The notes beneath the pieces were generated by a model that saw nothing but the letters and a program-made list of their open reading frames with translations, was not told where the DNA came from and ran no database searches. This document shows, one piece after another, positions 32,101 to 33,427 of a stretch of 64,000 bases of DNA (positions within the stretch are counted from its first letter, which is position 1; the number at the start of each line of letters is the position of its first letter). A program made the translations under genes and the position numbers. The stretch lies in contig JAKSLE010000001.1 in NCBI GenBank assembly GCA_024401365.1, forward strand, positions 124,001 to 188,000, written 5' to 3'. Origin of the DNA: Bacteroidales bacterium. Lineage in GTDB: Bacteria > Bacteroidota > Bacteroidia > Bacteroidales > Marinilabiliaceae.

Positions 32101-33427
32101 TAGTACCTGTGGCGTCGATAGTAAGTTCTGTACTACACTTAGTATTAGTACCATTGAGGCGGAAATCCTGGCTAGGTCTCATAACCACCTCGATAGCTTT
32201 GCCCTTAGGGGTCACAATGCCACTAGCTGATCTTGCACTTACGTAGTACGTACCTGTCTCTGTAACCGTAAATTGCCCTCCAGTAATTGTTGTACCTCTG
32301 GTGTCAGCGCCCTTATACCAAGTATAAGTTGCACCAGGCGTAGGGTTTGTAAGAGTGATAGTTGCGCTACCACCCGTTGCGCAGATTACGCCACCCTCGG
32401 CATCGGTAGTGACATCAGGAACCTGATTCTCGGTTATCTCCATGGTAACTGTATTATTTACAGTAACGCATGGGACATCTGTACGGATAGAGTAGACACC
32501 TGGATCTTTAACTGCTTCAGGGAAATATGTTTGAGCATTCTTTTTCGAATCGAGCGGGCCTAATGTGCTCACTTCTGTGGTAACTCCATTATGGAGACGG
32601 ATCAGTGTATATGTAACTCCAGCTTCAACAGGGTTAACCCATACCCTATATGGGACAATCGCTCCGCTGGCAGAAGTTGCTGCTTCCCAACCTGCGCGCC
32701 CTGCCCCACCGGAGCCCATTAATTTGAGACTACCATCGATTACTTCGGGTGCCGTTGAGCAACCAACCCTAGATGCCCTGACATGATAATCGCCCGCAAC
32801 TAAACCGGATACATTGAATTCCGTTTTTTCGTTATTATTATTACAAGTAATAGATGCACCTGGCACAGGCAACCCATTACTACCATAGAGAGTATAAGTA
32901 ACACCCTTTTCTGCATTCATGACAGGCAACTTAGAGACTGAGCCTGTACAGTACGTTTTTGCTCCGATACTTGTAAGTTTGCTGATACCTTCTACAGAGT
33001 AGACGCTATTGGGATTGATAAGAACCCTTCGATCGACCCTACTACCCGCACTAATTATACCATTAGGATCTCTATACCATATCGTATACTCGCCAGGTTC
33101 AGAGACATGGAATTCCATTGGAGTTCCTGACGCCGTACACTCAATCTCCCAAGTAGAGCCATTAAATGGATAGCGAGTTAAATCAACTGGCGAAAAGCCG
33201 CCACTTGCACCACTATAATCCTTCTTACTAACGCCATAAATCACACCCGCCACAGGATTATTCAGGATAATCACGCCCTCGCCTGGACAGCCTGTACCAG
33301 TAACGATGGTTCCTGGAGAAGTCTGTGCGAAGGCCTGGAGGGAGGCTATGGACATGATGATGAAGGCGGCGAATATCGACACTATTTTGTGGACATTCGA
33401 CGTTATGAGGTTTGTCAAGTCATGCAT
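1..33427 (-). CDS. Giant SprB-like T9SS surface adhesin (3' end outside window)
   Basis: This is a single minus-strand frame of 11,142 codons with no stop seen; the C-terminus lies outside the window. Frame was checked at positions 4, 8647, 20095, 26098, 30220, 31678 and 33427, and all agree. Residues 1-35 form a signal peptide ending SLQAFA before QTSPG. Residues ~36-2110 hold varied Ig/PKD-like domains. Residues ~2110-8960 hold about 70 SprB repeats (pattern CxGxxxGxIxVxVxGGxxPYxYxW, then LxxGxYxVxVxDxxGC). Residues ~8960-9440 are Ig/PKD-like, and 9440 onward holds 19 G-x-W repeats. SprB of Flavobacterium johnsoniae, the known gliding adhesin, is about 6,500 residues, so this is much larger, roughly 1.2 MDa as seen. 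Export by the T9SS and surface attachment are inferred from family and from sprA/gldH nearby; the C-terminal sorting domain is not visible. In-frame ATGs at 33451 and 33469 are alternative starts; 33427 gives the most normal signal peptide. Confidence 0.93.
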   Translation of the reverse strand, partial: MHDLTNLITSNVHKIVSIFAAFIIMSIASLQAFAQTSPGTIVTGTGCPGEGVIILNNPVAGVIYGVSKKDYSGASGGFSPVDLTRYPFNGSTWEIECTASGTPMEFHVSEPGEYTIWYRDPNGIISAGSRVDRRVLINPNSVYSVEGISKLTSIGAKTYCTGSVSKLPVMNAEKGVTYTLYGSNGLPVPGASITCNNNNEKTEFNVSGLVAGDYHVRASRVGCSTAPEVIDGSLKLMGSGGAGRAGWEAATSASGAIVPYRVWVNPVEAGVTYTLIRLHNGVTTEVSTLGPLDSKKNAQTYFPEAVKDPGVYSIRTDVPCVTVNNTVTMEITENQVPDVTTDAEGGVICATGGSATITLTNPTPGATYTWYKGADTRGTTITGGQFTVTETGTYYVSARSASGIVTPKGKAIEVVMRPSQDFRLNGTNTKCSTELTIDATGTTRTETDVIYEVYKVVSGVETLLGTSNGNNTNKLSFGIVSADDEDVTYYARAKSRYNPDCYVYLEGQVLVEARPKTPTVQTTPFYYCANDNNEGAVVTITGCSPNAKYTLVNRADPTKTYERTVKSGDGTTLTFSQADGSGIPAGNYNIIAENAQGCQSTASAEVRVVKVQNEPELSSNIPNHFCVSDKGAERYPVTIRYQVDKHSRYTFKIQIVGNGVEKYVDSTDPKVTALNDYTFTFDFAANDYNLTTGDVTISVITDNPALPACSSDTEEFSIESSPNAPTVSIGNSSEGLSTIVCEGEEITLTARSAGATTNLQYYWYSSNNLLEADLLNKGADYTFSAQIPENMRNPANYDANGNYQYKYYVVAKDATSAESCTSTVTEYTLNIRPNSTKLKIEQNDPAWSICEDSDPVLLREFFSPGDGKYYIVGENQNDLCEITLKQSGSTIFDPRYFTPDGISAEYLAANCQGFRPAITHANANSATYQVRFKSVMCPEVFWVDGYFTVNKKRDINEYRIDAADCYCTNDYITIRGIPDHWTEGGYGKLLVEGVMYEDDPVDDGQTSVYTFSPLLHHRWNANGKTVEWTYEYKDGLTGCVYEVKKESKLFQPVADEIFFEFKGLTDGFQGGFSEDFLCPTDANEYELVPYVYQYQFYDNGDPVLTYDSPTSGNRVDYVKPKSFDKVFGIGTVPVGYAGIVSRKQSFIGLIANNNEVSVTTDWGTNHTFSVSCPNGIPVTITVEYAYAPVAGASETFSITEDSYYTFTDGDIIAGSQMTQAAINDHNAFSYKKPYQLSDYTKPDVNDYYYTFNGVGVYAVDNTGAQTTDPNNVHHYVFVPSLVGNNNTTSINLHVDNGAECRNNQNDQCRADYSRTIKILRDLAHNMKKSYCTMTNETSVRVLLNYPSRSLAADDPHINKDAAPAREWVTFKDYDFNYEGVAGRSTVVINKIRGYNSDGTPIIDPTATNYPKTVTLNDASKTAIPYIRYDGNAIGIIGNADSDDTSKNLTDQIGWDWTDDGVRQPSFVWTYEANTEGHYLFEWTFVAEKDRCTMTKSWEVFLTNNADPFSIIYGEDSWDNSTMAEGKFPTSSSDPRDPNDDPDHTWYNADGKLISNVTPALTLCWSTNYLDVFDKSNKLYFNPQTLIDGEVPGEFYIQKLLNPDGSERDIPTTPVDGQDGLIKINSTNFPVADGWYISDYAIYTSSLQPGDYRVLYYVGCGFPFARRIHIEDGSSVTIDLNEEICTTKEELNADGYTTFLKNDYVLFHAKGNAITHGKFSLGETGYDGLLIWDEDGDGNMTLSDGNVITYNLADGVGALLDLKEYVKSIKSVDRAYLSVNFDYQAGECSYRVTKRFYLNDFANVQFNVKDISGATEEPRAFCTAAPGSYKLETSHPDLTSTQTVPGAGWFEVVLQNSSTGKNFGLEFIPENDILAADGVTVLYPANTVVTNIPTDGSLNDELGTFYFNPERLSPGVYSINYIFKSTDDYGGCSQSVMKQYYVAPKHEVLENKTIMYCSLYPDATGALQVNWVNNPAAGYDLLTPELKFPKQNLDQGKYGYYTFKIAHATDGAIAYDLKLNTGAATTDAAINYTVDDNATHKIQQTANPNDGWVIKSSLPVTYYVDKDKKYVYVLDKDGNELYSRSGGLTDAKATGTKGIVDCTTDIMKIWPLTQPDYSVDVAVDDACTGQDNGRLEITKIYKDGVEVVNPNFTSDYSYQWYSVATGATNISTATTATTGQGTDKIVYSGVGAGNYIVRITDNATGCYFKSAPYKVKEIQPIDFIVKVTEEYVCDTQGASNTMGSAAVEFTGAAPASYTVIWSKKTGEKLDATGTTVSGLEPGIYSVRIVSGDNDACYKTVEFTITPLPDITFSYTETPVTCKGESDGKVAIKITGLASKVASAATDNPQYLAFDPDFHFIIVKKSASVVNEDATGWVQLSTLSTTAKKYKLAEDNEVDLTYKSTDDANDVAQDGQKLIVKTLNVDGLLAGDYTIYVRYGKNPGNYKGCLYLTDFTVTEPTDAISIERIAVTDISCNGSSDGVLEVTAMKGGNVTDFGTLSNYFYRLTDKDGANLTGALATYSTYSNTYKFDKLPADTYRLYASDKATDGCETFEYRTIYEPGIINLAYPVFDACNATIRANVNGSWALTDAKDNGHMHVSKFEMSVWDGADKATASMVTDWAEVAPGVDHLFGIDLSAVTTATTYYVHYRVTWINDGTLTADGNPITYECSGSKAVKVEPSISAEITATVDYLCADNTFENSTNKKSVATISAKALYGGATTHVYKLFKLTDMSQIVYEYEADGVTVKLDANGDPISHEVTTTVETLKQSATKTVGADGSTTAEFTLQSGDPGRYVIYVYPGSDQASCKATTAIVEITQPKDLIVLAKDITPDNGQHVGAIELYPMEGGNSNLDASGNKYTWTWFENNDPESETANIGTTQLGTPNDNPITGLHVQGEKFSWFWIHVVDGKACWLDKEFKVMGNSLQVDATPTYNPCAGEENGAITLTIHGEPNYDVWLGSTKMNENPITPDAPTGQNATYIIPNLAAGKYTVTVKDANGVSQTITDIEIKDVSNMVKVGEAKHMLCAEGEGEILATLTGGAVKADKVNYHWYLYKDGAKDAHRQGVVDTQDATSKESQISIDKLSEGSYMLEVYDYNSIEAGATDANTCHITYGPIVLTQLKVDLNIVQPDCPDGIKGSLEVKTENAIGTLTYAWDVLDDKGTVDTSDDVWTPYTGPNNTSSKIDNLTPGTYQVRVKDAARTVSLASTDVCELPASAVLEYQRVVTFDDVKPTVEKCAGDGNLVHVLVSINGFTDTEVQELTFTYDGYNGFHQTTSIDRSSGKTNQYYLKDVVLPTALDANGDPMEVEYTLSVYHPITGCTYTKTIPVEGIKPIDFEFDITDYCSAPDRKLEIKNFTYAGNEANYYFTWSGDSIPQGVPVNNLSLEKIPNGGTYRLTVTDKVNSLCSTTKSIFLPSDIYINTKNITLVECEGDNNGSITVDAKPTYSEYGYKYSWQYAAGTEDTEPADAAFAALPANASSHTTTPYIVTGPAGWYMVTVTNNNVKYPCSETKKIYLPEHKITAEISHVDIVSCADMSLNGKIKVRPSGGTAPYKVVVKVGTATSSNVAAQITNVRENNLVEFDNLAAGEYAVIITDKNGCEKSYTQTILQTPPIEVNLVEFALLQGSATGTASIKVTGGKPTATDSYAYEIRLVNNTTGTSTVKTYKTGDATNPIAADGIINLTALAAGIYQLEVTDANPESDAASCRASMYFGLNVLESHVAPSCATDEDGLIELAVTGQTDNQKITYALTATDLSNSPLTVADENIIKSTGKVRYQNLKPGKYSIVVSDDEDINKGTYTLKEITLSYQKALSISIASHKDATCNGSTDGQIEVNAVTTGLTGGANYTWYKVTNPEETNLANYIFNEVAATEWRRNGATFTGFSAGIYKVRIYEGTDKDGCYAESETVKLEEDPYVDFVLQVEDACDVDNRTVDVYVLSELVSDPKYSTYTFNWSGDAYNNNNGFVYTAATTPTDGTGTLSTYKKVGSVSGILNGGLLTLELQAASGCKNVVSKTVKYNDKLTIVLDHIEPIGHASNAEIVAKAAGGNGIGSYTYEWYKKDGATYPATPSATTREPIYDNLQAGTYKVVVKDGDCEAELVDIVVNPYQGLSVTASATEVSCNGQSDATITAQATGGNGNYRYQWYKADASDNLVLLAGRTESQLKNASAGSYKVVVTDTDGALNETSVVVVEPVSIAFSLQKTKDVNNIGKEGALKIVFDDVDLRRASTLTVANTDGEIATWDATKRFLNVKYYKNSVLSDITIEIAWSGTLTNTTNALTQTGLVSGSYSATATVVSASGAKNCPETRTVTFVQPMSMAYSSTNSTCLGRNTGSVTITMSGGSGDYRFVWKDLHGDITTPENFTALNARNNLAAGTYYVRVVDIHPRNIDGDANTADEYCFYPSATGWEEITIADNRPFSVAGTSADVECYGAQTGTISMAVQGGSGIYNYAWSGTGEGLDKGTSVSNQTSLSAGTYRVVVTDKTYGCTADMEFVIKGPENPMEVTTVVSDATCYGESNGSIKVEVAGGTLATGSSYQYRIKGVQDTDIDIPASGVISGLKSGNYILTISDDNKKCEQSIPVAIAQPEKLTIDFTAYDVSVEGENNGKISIDEITGGTKPYKLYWNTSLDVNGDVESDVTNQDLYLRTGLAVGTYYVQVVDANGCKSDAVPISIGSNGALAVNVTPENVKCFGDNSGKLNIMISNGKRPFKVYVDDILKADDFTGNSLLVLDGYGVGEYRIRIEDRDGGIWEQTRLIGYENGVVKSLSVTAVSNDKICFGATDGQIKVEIDGGYYVNDKYKSISLSPSAKKLTDAPASYTFGDGDNLELPAGPYIVTVVDYNDCQVSTEVVISQYDEILIDNIVVTDVTCKDANNGRITTTVSGGSGSLEYKWEEESAPGSEVWIPITNASLEANKPNLGDPVSGGLHGGKYRLTVTDNVSNCTVKKVISVNEPVALSYTISHQDVMSCDESDKTGIITLQIIGGTKPYTISLDGAEPVTTTGYYRFENVAVGERLIKVNDANGCIIPDDANDTKLSNGIIKQEIKAYRATTLNLGTYVMDDAETGTGEVHFTIADGVIDRNSSVKFEVILSSDDVVGFNSRSMYLTSPATYTGDSGNSIATWVDDTTPADQDHFDATFKGLAPGTYTIFVRDLNANVSTCEASVGFKLNKLQIVSESVKNPDCLGINNGSIMINVDGANNKISYKWYKLNVVSNNYESIDGEISNTLLNLDEGKYKVIVVDGALDETGVDSDNNHKINYLERVFDIKYDRVYTVNRVVTPELCYGENNGAISVVVDGEMADKPLSYFWSGPAGFVSNSPNISHLAPGFYSLQVVDEDGCTATYMEEDSNNPGVYVTSAIEVKSASKIEFEIGVVDGSVDCETNTRKFEFIKLSSGEFVKGGKPFNNASVGDYYRYDITGPTNLHINAPDDLKNTAFDQSGTYVMTVTDANGCAASQNFIVPDDIDLIKIPPTIGNVTCYGGSDGFITVDVTGVVNPRYEWYKQNADKSWPSDPIALTANSTATSNSLEGISEGRYMVKIYRMDEATNRECVKTFGENEADGFYVAQPKPMLFKASPIDEVGCSDEPSGKINVHVNGGNAPYTIKLYGNGNEAIDFNTTSGDYTITELRGSSAGNGNIYQIQVADASGCLAKLDGGSADENIQTIYVKRPEALQIESRTSGVEISIADGDKGYITFELVGGLANSTGYNKYRVNVTSSNYAKLFDVSYSTGAGRQAEMSQAVDKVSLDGKTIKISGLKAGIYQIDVLDINSLPTSCTATESITVSQISVDVEKGEPSCESLANGYINLNVQGATGDELTYTWFYDATNYPVPDFTDASNTSYKSLREIQTTDPSYPAYLAAQKMYLTDVAGTNLKAGFYTVVVNDLKNNVLVAQTKVNIRLRYEKNITILPHVDNEQCYGANDGSISVTVLNNGAPSYANYKYEWSGSEATLENTPMIKDLAPGEYFVTVTDDEGCSYTYVDATTNGGIIVKPATELDFSLENLKAIDCENYTRAIKIKTAKGAEPNYGTNPLGGVEPYRFTWSGPSPVTKAMSDISEIEIDTESGPQTFRIYALDDATNATPLTLHPGDAYNLKKGGLYRVTMTDANGCKLSKEITIPVEIEIDHINYTPVSCWGGDYTEKDREGNVLTDGSGNPIVTHEAGSQDGGIEVVLVEGNETVSYAWYKNKVVSGRNVADESDILSTKSSIGGQLAGLYWLHVEAGSCDKWFGPLEITQAKEPLRLTATPTNITSCVNTSTGKITVNVTGGTAPYEIYFIDGKDNTTHISYNGYYLFTGLRAERGLYRLRVTDAMGCTYPTDGGFVEVDVLQPGALDINLNRFQMNSVSGKAEVDFYITGGVEREATCKKHGDGSNNTLDGANTVALLNQNANYRYYQIVLTGEGTASYKTAVMYSWIGTAAGDHKEDGSAVEPNSEKGELVQWNDLKPGKYLLTVSDYNSDGYCSIQREFEIKDLEIETVEKKDPSCASNAADGRIVISATGNSGKLNYKWYHYPTKGDDTDMKYGDWSNLSTDAELAAYYKSAYDNKVTLTNLSVGYYKVRVIDEGTDLKGGKVVDYNYKDVNFYLDNSQSIDANPSRWTIKDQTCYGNVYDGAISPVVVAEDDSKLTFSWSGPAGFTSSDMNIKDLRPGTYYLTVTDENGCSERQYAEVKAATQIQFYLKPAGDISDVEKRTMEVHYKDATGTEQSGVTGGAKPVTDYRFDWTGPSQVKWLDNSTGINPAASGYIAGGFIEGGVYTLDVYDANMCRSSASTLELHSAVEIVADVQNVSCNAGSNGMIDPTISKGLGNYKYHWYKVNENTDLETLLPSSQNPKGFAAVTSYELKNANNDVVTTRVASELVAGWYYLVVTDFENSDYTGAHHNYYKKWHITEPDKLTVTATPVPTECYGEYSGKVTVDVTGGVAPYSYDWNLGTHKVTTTVPKLDGVKAGTYFVVVTDANGCSAQQAAVVKDASSLEFKLDIVKDVDCDGKNAELKIVFDDATVVPGTAGVNVYWNGPAIAAANSKDKISQTGLTSGLYTVTATRNGGCNVSRTVSFVDPMRIDDNVSISNNRCTGSRTGGISISVSGGSGRYSYEWTAYEDKDCTTPIDHSGLNNQNGAFQAGLVSGYYKVKVTDTERTDANGSCTVENTEPYYVSDIMQLSIIATDGVETCVGANNGSIHVSVTGGSGGYTYKWLGDGTGIIDGDKDQNQLSAGNYQVIVTDVNNGCTVTASAKVDGSKEPLAISAINVTDVDCYGKATGAIAITIEGGTPFSDTDDTADDYFNVEWTSEASILKATGRKSQTKDLKAGTYHVTVRDKFDCPVEAYIEVKQADEITSSYTVTHIEKVGAETGTIRISAIDGGKYPYKIKWFTDEDQSNPFASDVLEVRDKPAGKYWYVITDASASGCEHKKPVYINDNGALDVIIKDPKDVLCYGEASGSIDVEIYNGKAPYVITVNGQLAKEVNEPGIHQLSDLVAGVYTVVVVDNNGVEFRKKLEISQPNARLEMYATETNIQCAHTNNGTIHIDIEGGEPLKATVDDGGIAVGDYYYDVFMNGSIKVKADVTLDANGKITTAKATHDITGLRTGSYMVAVEDRNGCSRSQQISITEMPEIIITLIEKVDVMCHGSATGSIEVKESGTAKPEYKWTSEKLDGTDTEPTDVSAVTSPKLVNLTAGKYTVTVSTKYGDYAGATCTSQETFIVEEPDIMEVNLTPKHITTCNGAADGQISVYAKGGVRPYTVRFYDSMKPSSAEVVVMSTGYYTFKNLEGDRTYKVEVTDANGCLYMVEETGKDPEIPEIKIEQPAELILNNLKSSISCEGNNGVVSFYITGGNVNAGKNNYLVALTGTENRASKAYEVAETDDAAAREVKFENLPEGTYKLTVSDLNSTALNRCAIEEIITISNLHVASEIKHPSCLGINDGAVTIKVTGNDGTLEYKWETKNGDTWSEFEFGKDLQNATALGEGTYRVQITDKGKNCSITKEFTLKYITTLGLSASVTHEQCAGAADGAITNIRLDGFSDANNVKFQWTGISVDANNYNAAELHNLIPGTYTLTATDNANQCMIQETFIVEQANDAMDVELTDTENDCHFRHTITAKVYGGTGVYKYLASGPLSRVVFDAAPTTGNDNDGKGDYVLYTLSNVTRGGEYSFTFTDSHNCSVTKTIELPTELAFVQNDINITHVTCSDGDNGAINIGVTGGSGKYTYSWSGPDSYSANTPGISTLKPGTYKVVVSDGKCSINKEFQVTAPPAIDIQLNSRDITCYGDADGSITAMVTGGVAPYAYSWSNNATSRSIDNLKQGTYTLTVTDANGCQASKAKVIEEPKEISFDLVMVKDVDCKTGTGGALKIENVKGGWKPNADGVGTLSYLWSGEAVDEDGFKDKTEVDNLTSKHSGVYTVTVIDASAGRSKCALTKTFEFATPLQITAVPHAETCEGQMDGSIDVIVTGGVKPYNYQWVATDGGRGHAETSASQSGLTAGTYTLTVTDSRVDANGDANACSVETTIALGRQYNLIVDANIEDVKCYGMPSGKIELVVNGGSGDYSYVWTGPATNLVPGSPIQKNLMQGDYTVVITDNVYGCSVTRSYSIKNPDSALRVTKIEVEDVKCYGEPTGKISVTVEGGTPDANGKYTYYWAGSNAEFNNAPVADKLYAGVYSLVINDVNGCPVEVKDVEILQPSEPLSVAVKNVKHVTVNGEKTGEITVAVSGGYGNYHYKWYSSEDSFTAPIATDKTHISGLGFGSYRVEVTDENNCVVKSDLIHVHQPSEPLKAYVVATNIIPCNGDNNGMIDIDVTGGTIPYSIECYNENGYVVGAESGKSSLNVTGLAPGYYTIKVVDANRAEANYFVYNSATNLYDNTNKVKITQPSELKLIKTSRANISCYDGTTGTFSIKVEGGVPNNGNYSIEVTGPNNFKSETKSSAETYSSLKAGVYTIRVTDDSKMDGEFNYNNDCWLTDTVILYQPEAHVELSRVSTDDNYYICEGDNAELKLVTTNWNLTKRPLKVRIRRDNDPNKDVVIDVKETPYVITEFKPEKSALYSIVSLYEDDESCGRGTFNTNAVSVPVRPRPTSYIYGNRDVCYGESADVTIDLTPTTGAPWNFVVSDGHNNFNIETDETPYTFVYTPEAPGTYKLSVISVADRYCSSIEADRVGEVEIVAHDLPVVTMSGSETICQGNSAQLTFTVKGGTAPYSLTYNFVGDDGIKHVRTIAKIEDASQTGVYKAEVTVSPNVTTVYTFESVEDANGCHFSSDELSSTIAVMPLTLKPMAIKGNDVVCQGQKGVQYSVAAVDNALNYDWELPKDDQGNEMMRIVSGEGSRNIMIDVDNAFEGGILRVRAVNDCGESEWQEMLISVNRLPVKPGDIETTESFCQGDNNVSVRVPVIKYATTYDWVLPSGMQIVSGEGTASILVRVDDTQSYLKGVIKVRGYNSCGYGEWSEAVPVTIYELPTFTVGPTQNICGPDTKLTATLPAGTTGKWDIAQGAADFSDMTSPSATLTHVAQGENIFTWTVTTTQGGCSLTKKVVVNNNKYIVDAHVVSSYICDGETEIEGTPIPEGATGLWSVTNGHGDIENANTYHTVVSNLDQGDGNTLVWTISKNNCESTATIKVDNHEPDPVVVTIVDGNNKVDVIPSMMTQQLENNVSAYRYVVCGTSITLEGNEWKNNIHADQFGSWERITGGATINPSMRTLTIQDLTKGDNIFRYTIKNGACSRSVTVNIFNAQLTVYAGPDDTSCDGTYKFNASRVPEGCEGYWEYDRSVANQTASIDNMTYATTTVTDLRQGENKFTWSIVQEGCVSSDEIIITNNAVTPATVEADQIVCDGETTLTGNPINPLFEHATWRVLEGHADIDDLTDPKSPAKNFGRGKNVLRWTIMSNEGGCSSYADLVISNNGFEVDAGKDFPICSSQTELRAKEPNVQGLWTGEWTGVAGKGEFTFSNPNSPVTNVGGLRHGDNYMVWSVTINNGMCVARDTIIVTNNTPKFVTDYTNEIAGQDQTDLTDNHTKMTAIEVAPGFGEGTWSLVDGGGTFDLDKLHDHDAEVKDLAQGTSTFRWTVRNKGCEISDEVKITFGSVTAAEAGDNKYDLCGNTYKLSANGPFNGIGRWRVAEGGGQFDDVSDPRTTIRGLKPGKNVLEWSITYNSGVMVDFVEIWNLSVTQAYAGEDRVGDRAICSYEFDLQGNEPKEKVYEIHKINGDIQRVQSSVEWRLISGACDFSYEGVPNGVDPHNVRCPVVTNLMQGENSFLYTITNGVCSSSDTITVKNDMADKAWACGQDNECGTLYTCDGTLQLNPNSPTYGNGYWKVASGGSAKFIDNYVYDLGQGENTLIWRIETEKGGLCNSESQVTVINNKPTEADAGPDNPFTVCGSTSILSGNKPMYFTEAYWELIEGGGQFVNPNPAGPDDELVDRITLYRNDGTENQTVTVSGLAFGHNRFRWVIKNGECTTSDETVLNNIFIKSEAGDVAPLCADSVQLTANNPNPGIGRWSIKAGSGRGAFDDPTDPHTTVRNLGNGRNVLLWTVNYLECPSVDSVIIINNSATEARISGGMQQLCDNNATILSASELAIDETGDFIERGHWDVAEGGGTILFPDQASTPVRDIPFNKDGNRYRWTVTRIYKQAVTCVSTADVIVEYNRVNAYAGEDQQICDDKTMLQASDPGDAHGSWSIVGGASAGLFSDMNNPNSLISHLARGKNILRWTTSFKGCTDYDEVTVVNGKPSVPHAGGLQTLCQDYTTLEAYKPEVGVGEWEVINGKAEFKDKFNPRSFVDLGKGDNVFRWKVTQKTPIYKGIDENGTEHVDTLTCILSDDVHILNNKPDTPKAGTDEAVCSNEFELKALTPTYGQGIWTIVDEGGGKIENPTSPRTKITNLAYGRTTLEWKVSVNGMCTESDRITLTNFTPTRSDAGPDDKDCSDCRVLDANVPIIGKGHWETVSGTLNDEAGNLSFDNPLDPKTQVCNLIFGENKFLWVIDNIGTYDGETFKCQSIDTVSVWNQIPDMAKAGDDMIRCKDNTFMNANIPSIGEGRWRLLQGWGELVDTTDAKSEVINLGYGENIFRWSISYGNCVTESDVVIYCQKADPYAGENDVTYEDQYHLNAGNPGRLPGYWTYLGSSKTIHFADTTDYHTMVTGLSRGVNTFRWTIKTDDC
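5111..6544 (-). other. Ig/PKD-like hinge between the two repeat arrays
   Basis: Residues ~8960-9440. The domains start with YYICEGDNAELKL, RDVCYGESADVTIDL, ETICQGNSAQLTF, NDVVCQGQKGVQYSV (followed by NYDWELP) and ESFCQGDNNVSV (followed by TYDWVLP). The last two resemble the PKD-like domains common in T9SS cargo proteins. This stretch cleanly separates the SprB array from the G-x-W array. Confidence 0.6.
6545..8684 (-). repeat. Nine-unit-type SprB block A3, one unit short
   Basis: Units begin with ITCYGDADGSI, KDVDCKTGTGGAL, ETCEGQMDGSI, VKCYGMPSGKI, VKCYGEPTGKI, VTVNGEKTGEI, IPCNGDNNGMI and ISCYDGTTGTF. This matches positions 1-8 of A1 and A2, including the cysteine-free sixth unit. Position 9 is missing and the SprB array ends here. 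Confidence 0.65.
8685..10303 (-). repeat. Six-unit SprB block B5
   Basis: Units begin with TTCNGAADGQI, ISCEGNNGVV, HPSCLGINDGAV, EQCAGAADGAI, NDCHFRHTI and VTCSDGDNGAI. Unit 3, HPSCLGIND, is close to unit 3 of B2 (NPDCLGINN). This is the shortest and most C-terminal of the six-unit blocks. Confidence 0.7.
10304..12754 (-). repeat. Nine-unit SprB block A2
   Basis: Units begin with TECYGEYSGKV, KDVDCDGKNAELKIVFDD, NRCTGSRTGGI, ETCVGANNGSI, VDCYGKATGAI, KVGAETGTI, LCYGEASGSI, IQCAHTNNGTI and VMCHGSATGSI. Unit 6 again lacks the first cysteine and unit 7 again has a KAPYVITVNG strand, matching A1 position by position. Confidence 0.7.
12755..14706 (-). repeat. Six-unit SprB block B4
   Basis: Units begin with TSCVNTSTGKI, MNSVSGKAEV, DPSCASNAADGRI, DQTCYGNVYDGAI, DVEKRTMEV and VSCNAGSNGMI. 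Unit 5 has lost its first cysteine but keeps the KRTMEV and RFDWTGP strands that mark position 5. Confidence 0.7.
14707..16713 (-). repeat. Six-unit SprB block B3
   Basis: Units begin with VGCSDEPSGKI, ISIADGDKGYI, EPSCESLANGYI, NEQCYGANDGSI, IDCENYTRAI and VSCWGGDY. It follows B2 directly, so B2, B3 and B4 form three consecutive six-unit blocks. Confidence 0.7.
16714..18563 (-). repeat. Six-unit SprB block B2
   Basis: Units begin with MSCDESDKTGII, DDAETGTGEVHF, NPDCLGINNGSI, PELCYGENNGAI, VDCETNTRKFEF and GNVTCYGGSDGFI. Unit 1 has the non-Trp strand GGTKPYTISLDG followed by TTGYYRF. Unit 5 carries a long insert before its DITGP strand. Confidence 0.7.
18564..21098 (-). repeat. Nine-unit SprB block A1
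   Basis: Units begin with VSCNGQSDATI, KDVNNIGKEGAL, STCLGRNTGSV, VECYGAQTGTI, ATCYGESNGSI, VSVEGENNGKI, VKCFGDNSGKL, KICFGATDGQI and VTCKDANNGRI. Unit 2 has the K-D-V start followed by KIVFDD, unit 6 lacks the first cysteine (VEGENNGKI) and unit 7 has a KRPFKV strand. The same order occurs in blocks A2 and A3. Confidence 0.65.
21099..22872 (-). repeat. Six-unit SprB block B1
   Basis: Units begin with VSCADMSLNGKI, LQGSATGTASI (no CxG cysteine), APSCATDEDGLI, DATCNGSTDGQI, DACDVDNRTVDV and PIGHASNAEIVA. Unit 1 has the TAPYK form rather than the usual PYxYxW, unit 3 has P-S-C, and unit 5 has the NRT form, as in the other blocks of this class. Confidence 0.65.
22873..24658 (-). repeat. Six-unit SprB block B0
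   Basis: Units in order begin with NPCAGEENGAI, MLCAEGEGEI, QPDCPDGIKGSL, EKCAGDGN, DYCSAPDRKLEI and VECEGDNNGSI. The third-unit P-D-C signature and the fifth-unit RKLEI signature place it in register with the five other six-unit blocks. It is the most diverged of them. Confidence 0.6.
27100..33320 (-). other. N-terminal Ig/PKD-like domain region of the giant protein
   Basis: Translation of this stretch (residues ~36-2110) gives many beta-rich segments of the Ig/PKD type, for example ATYTWYKGADTRG and TGTYYVSARSASG, often ending in a cysteine-containing strand. They lack the regular CxG...GC spacing of SprB repeats. Around 28240 there is a calcium-loop-like motif, DEDGDGNMT. The domains differ from each other far more than the later repeats do, so this looks like the stalk tip or ligand-facing region, but that role is inference. 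Confidence 0.6.
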
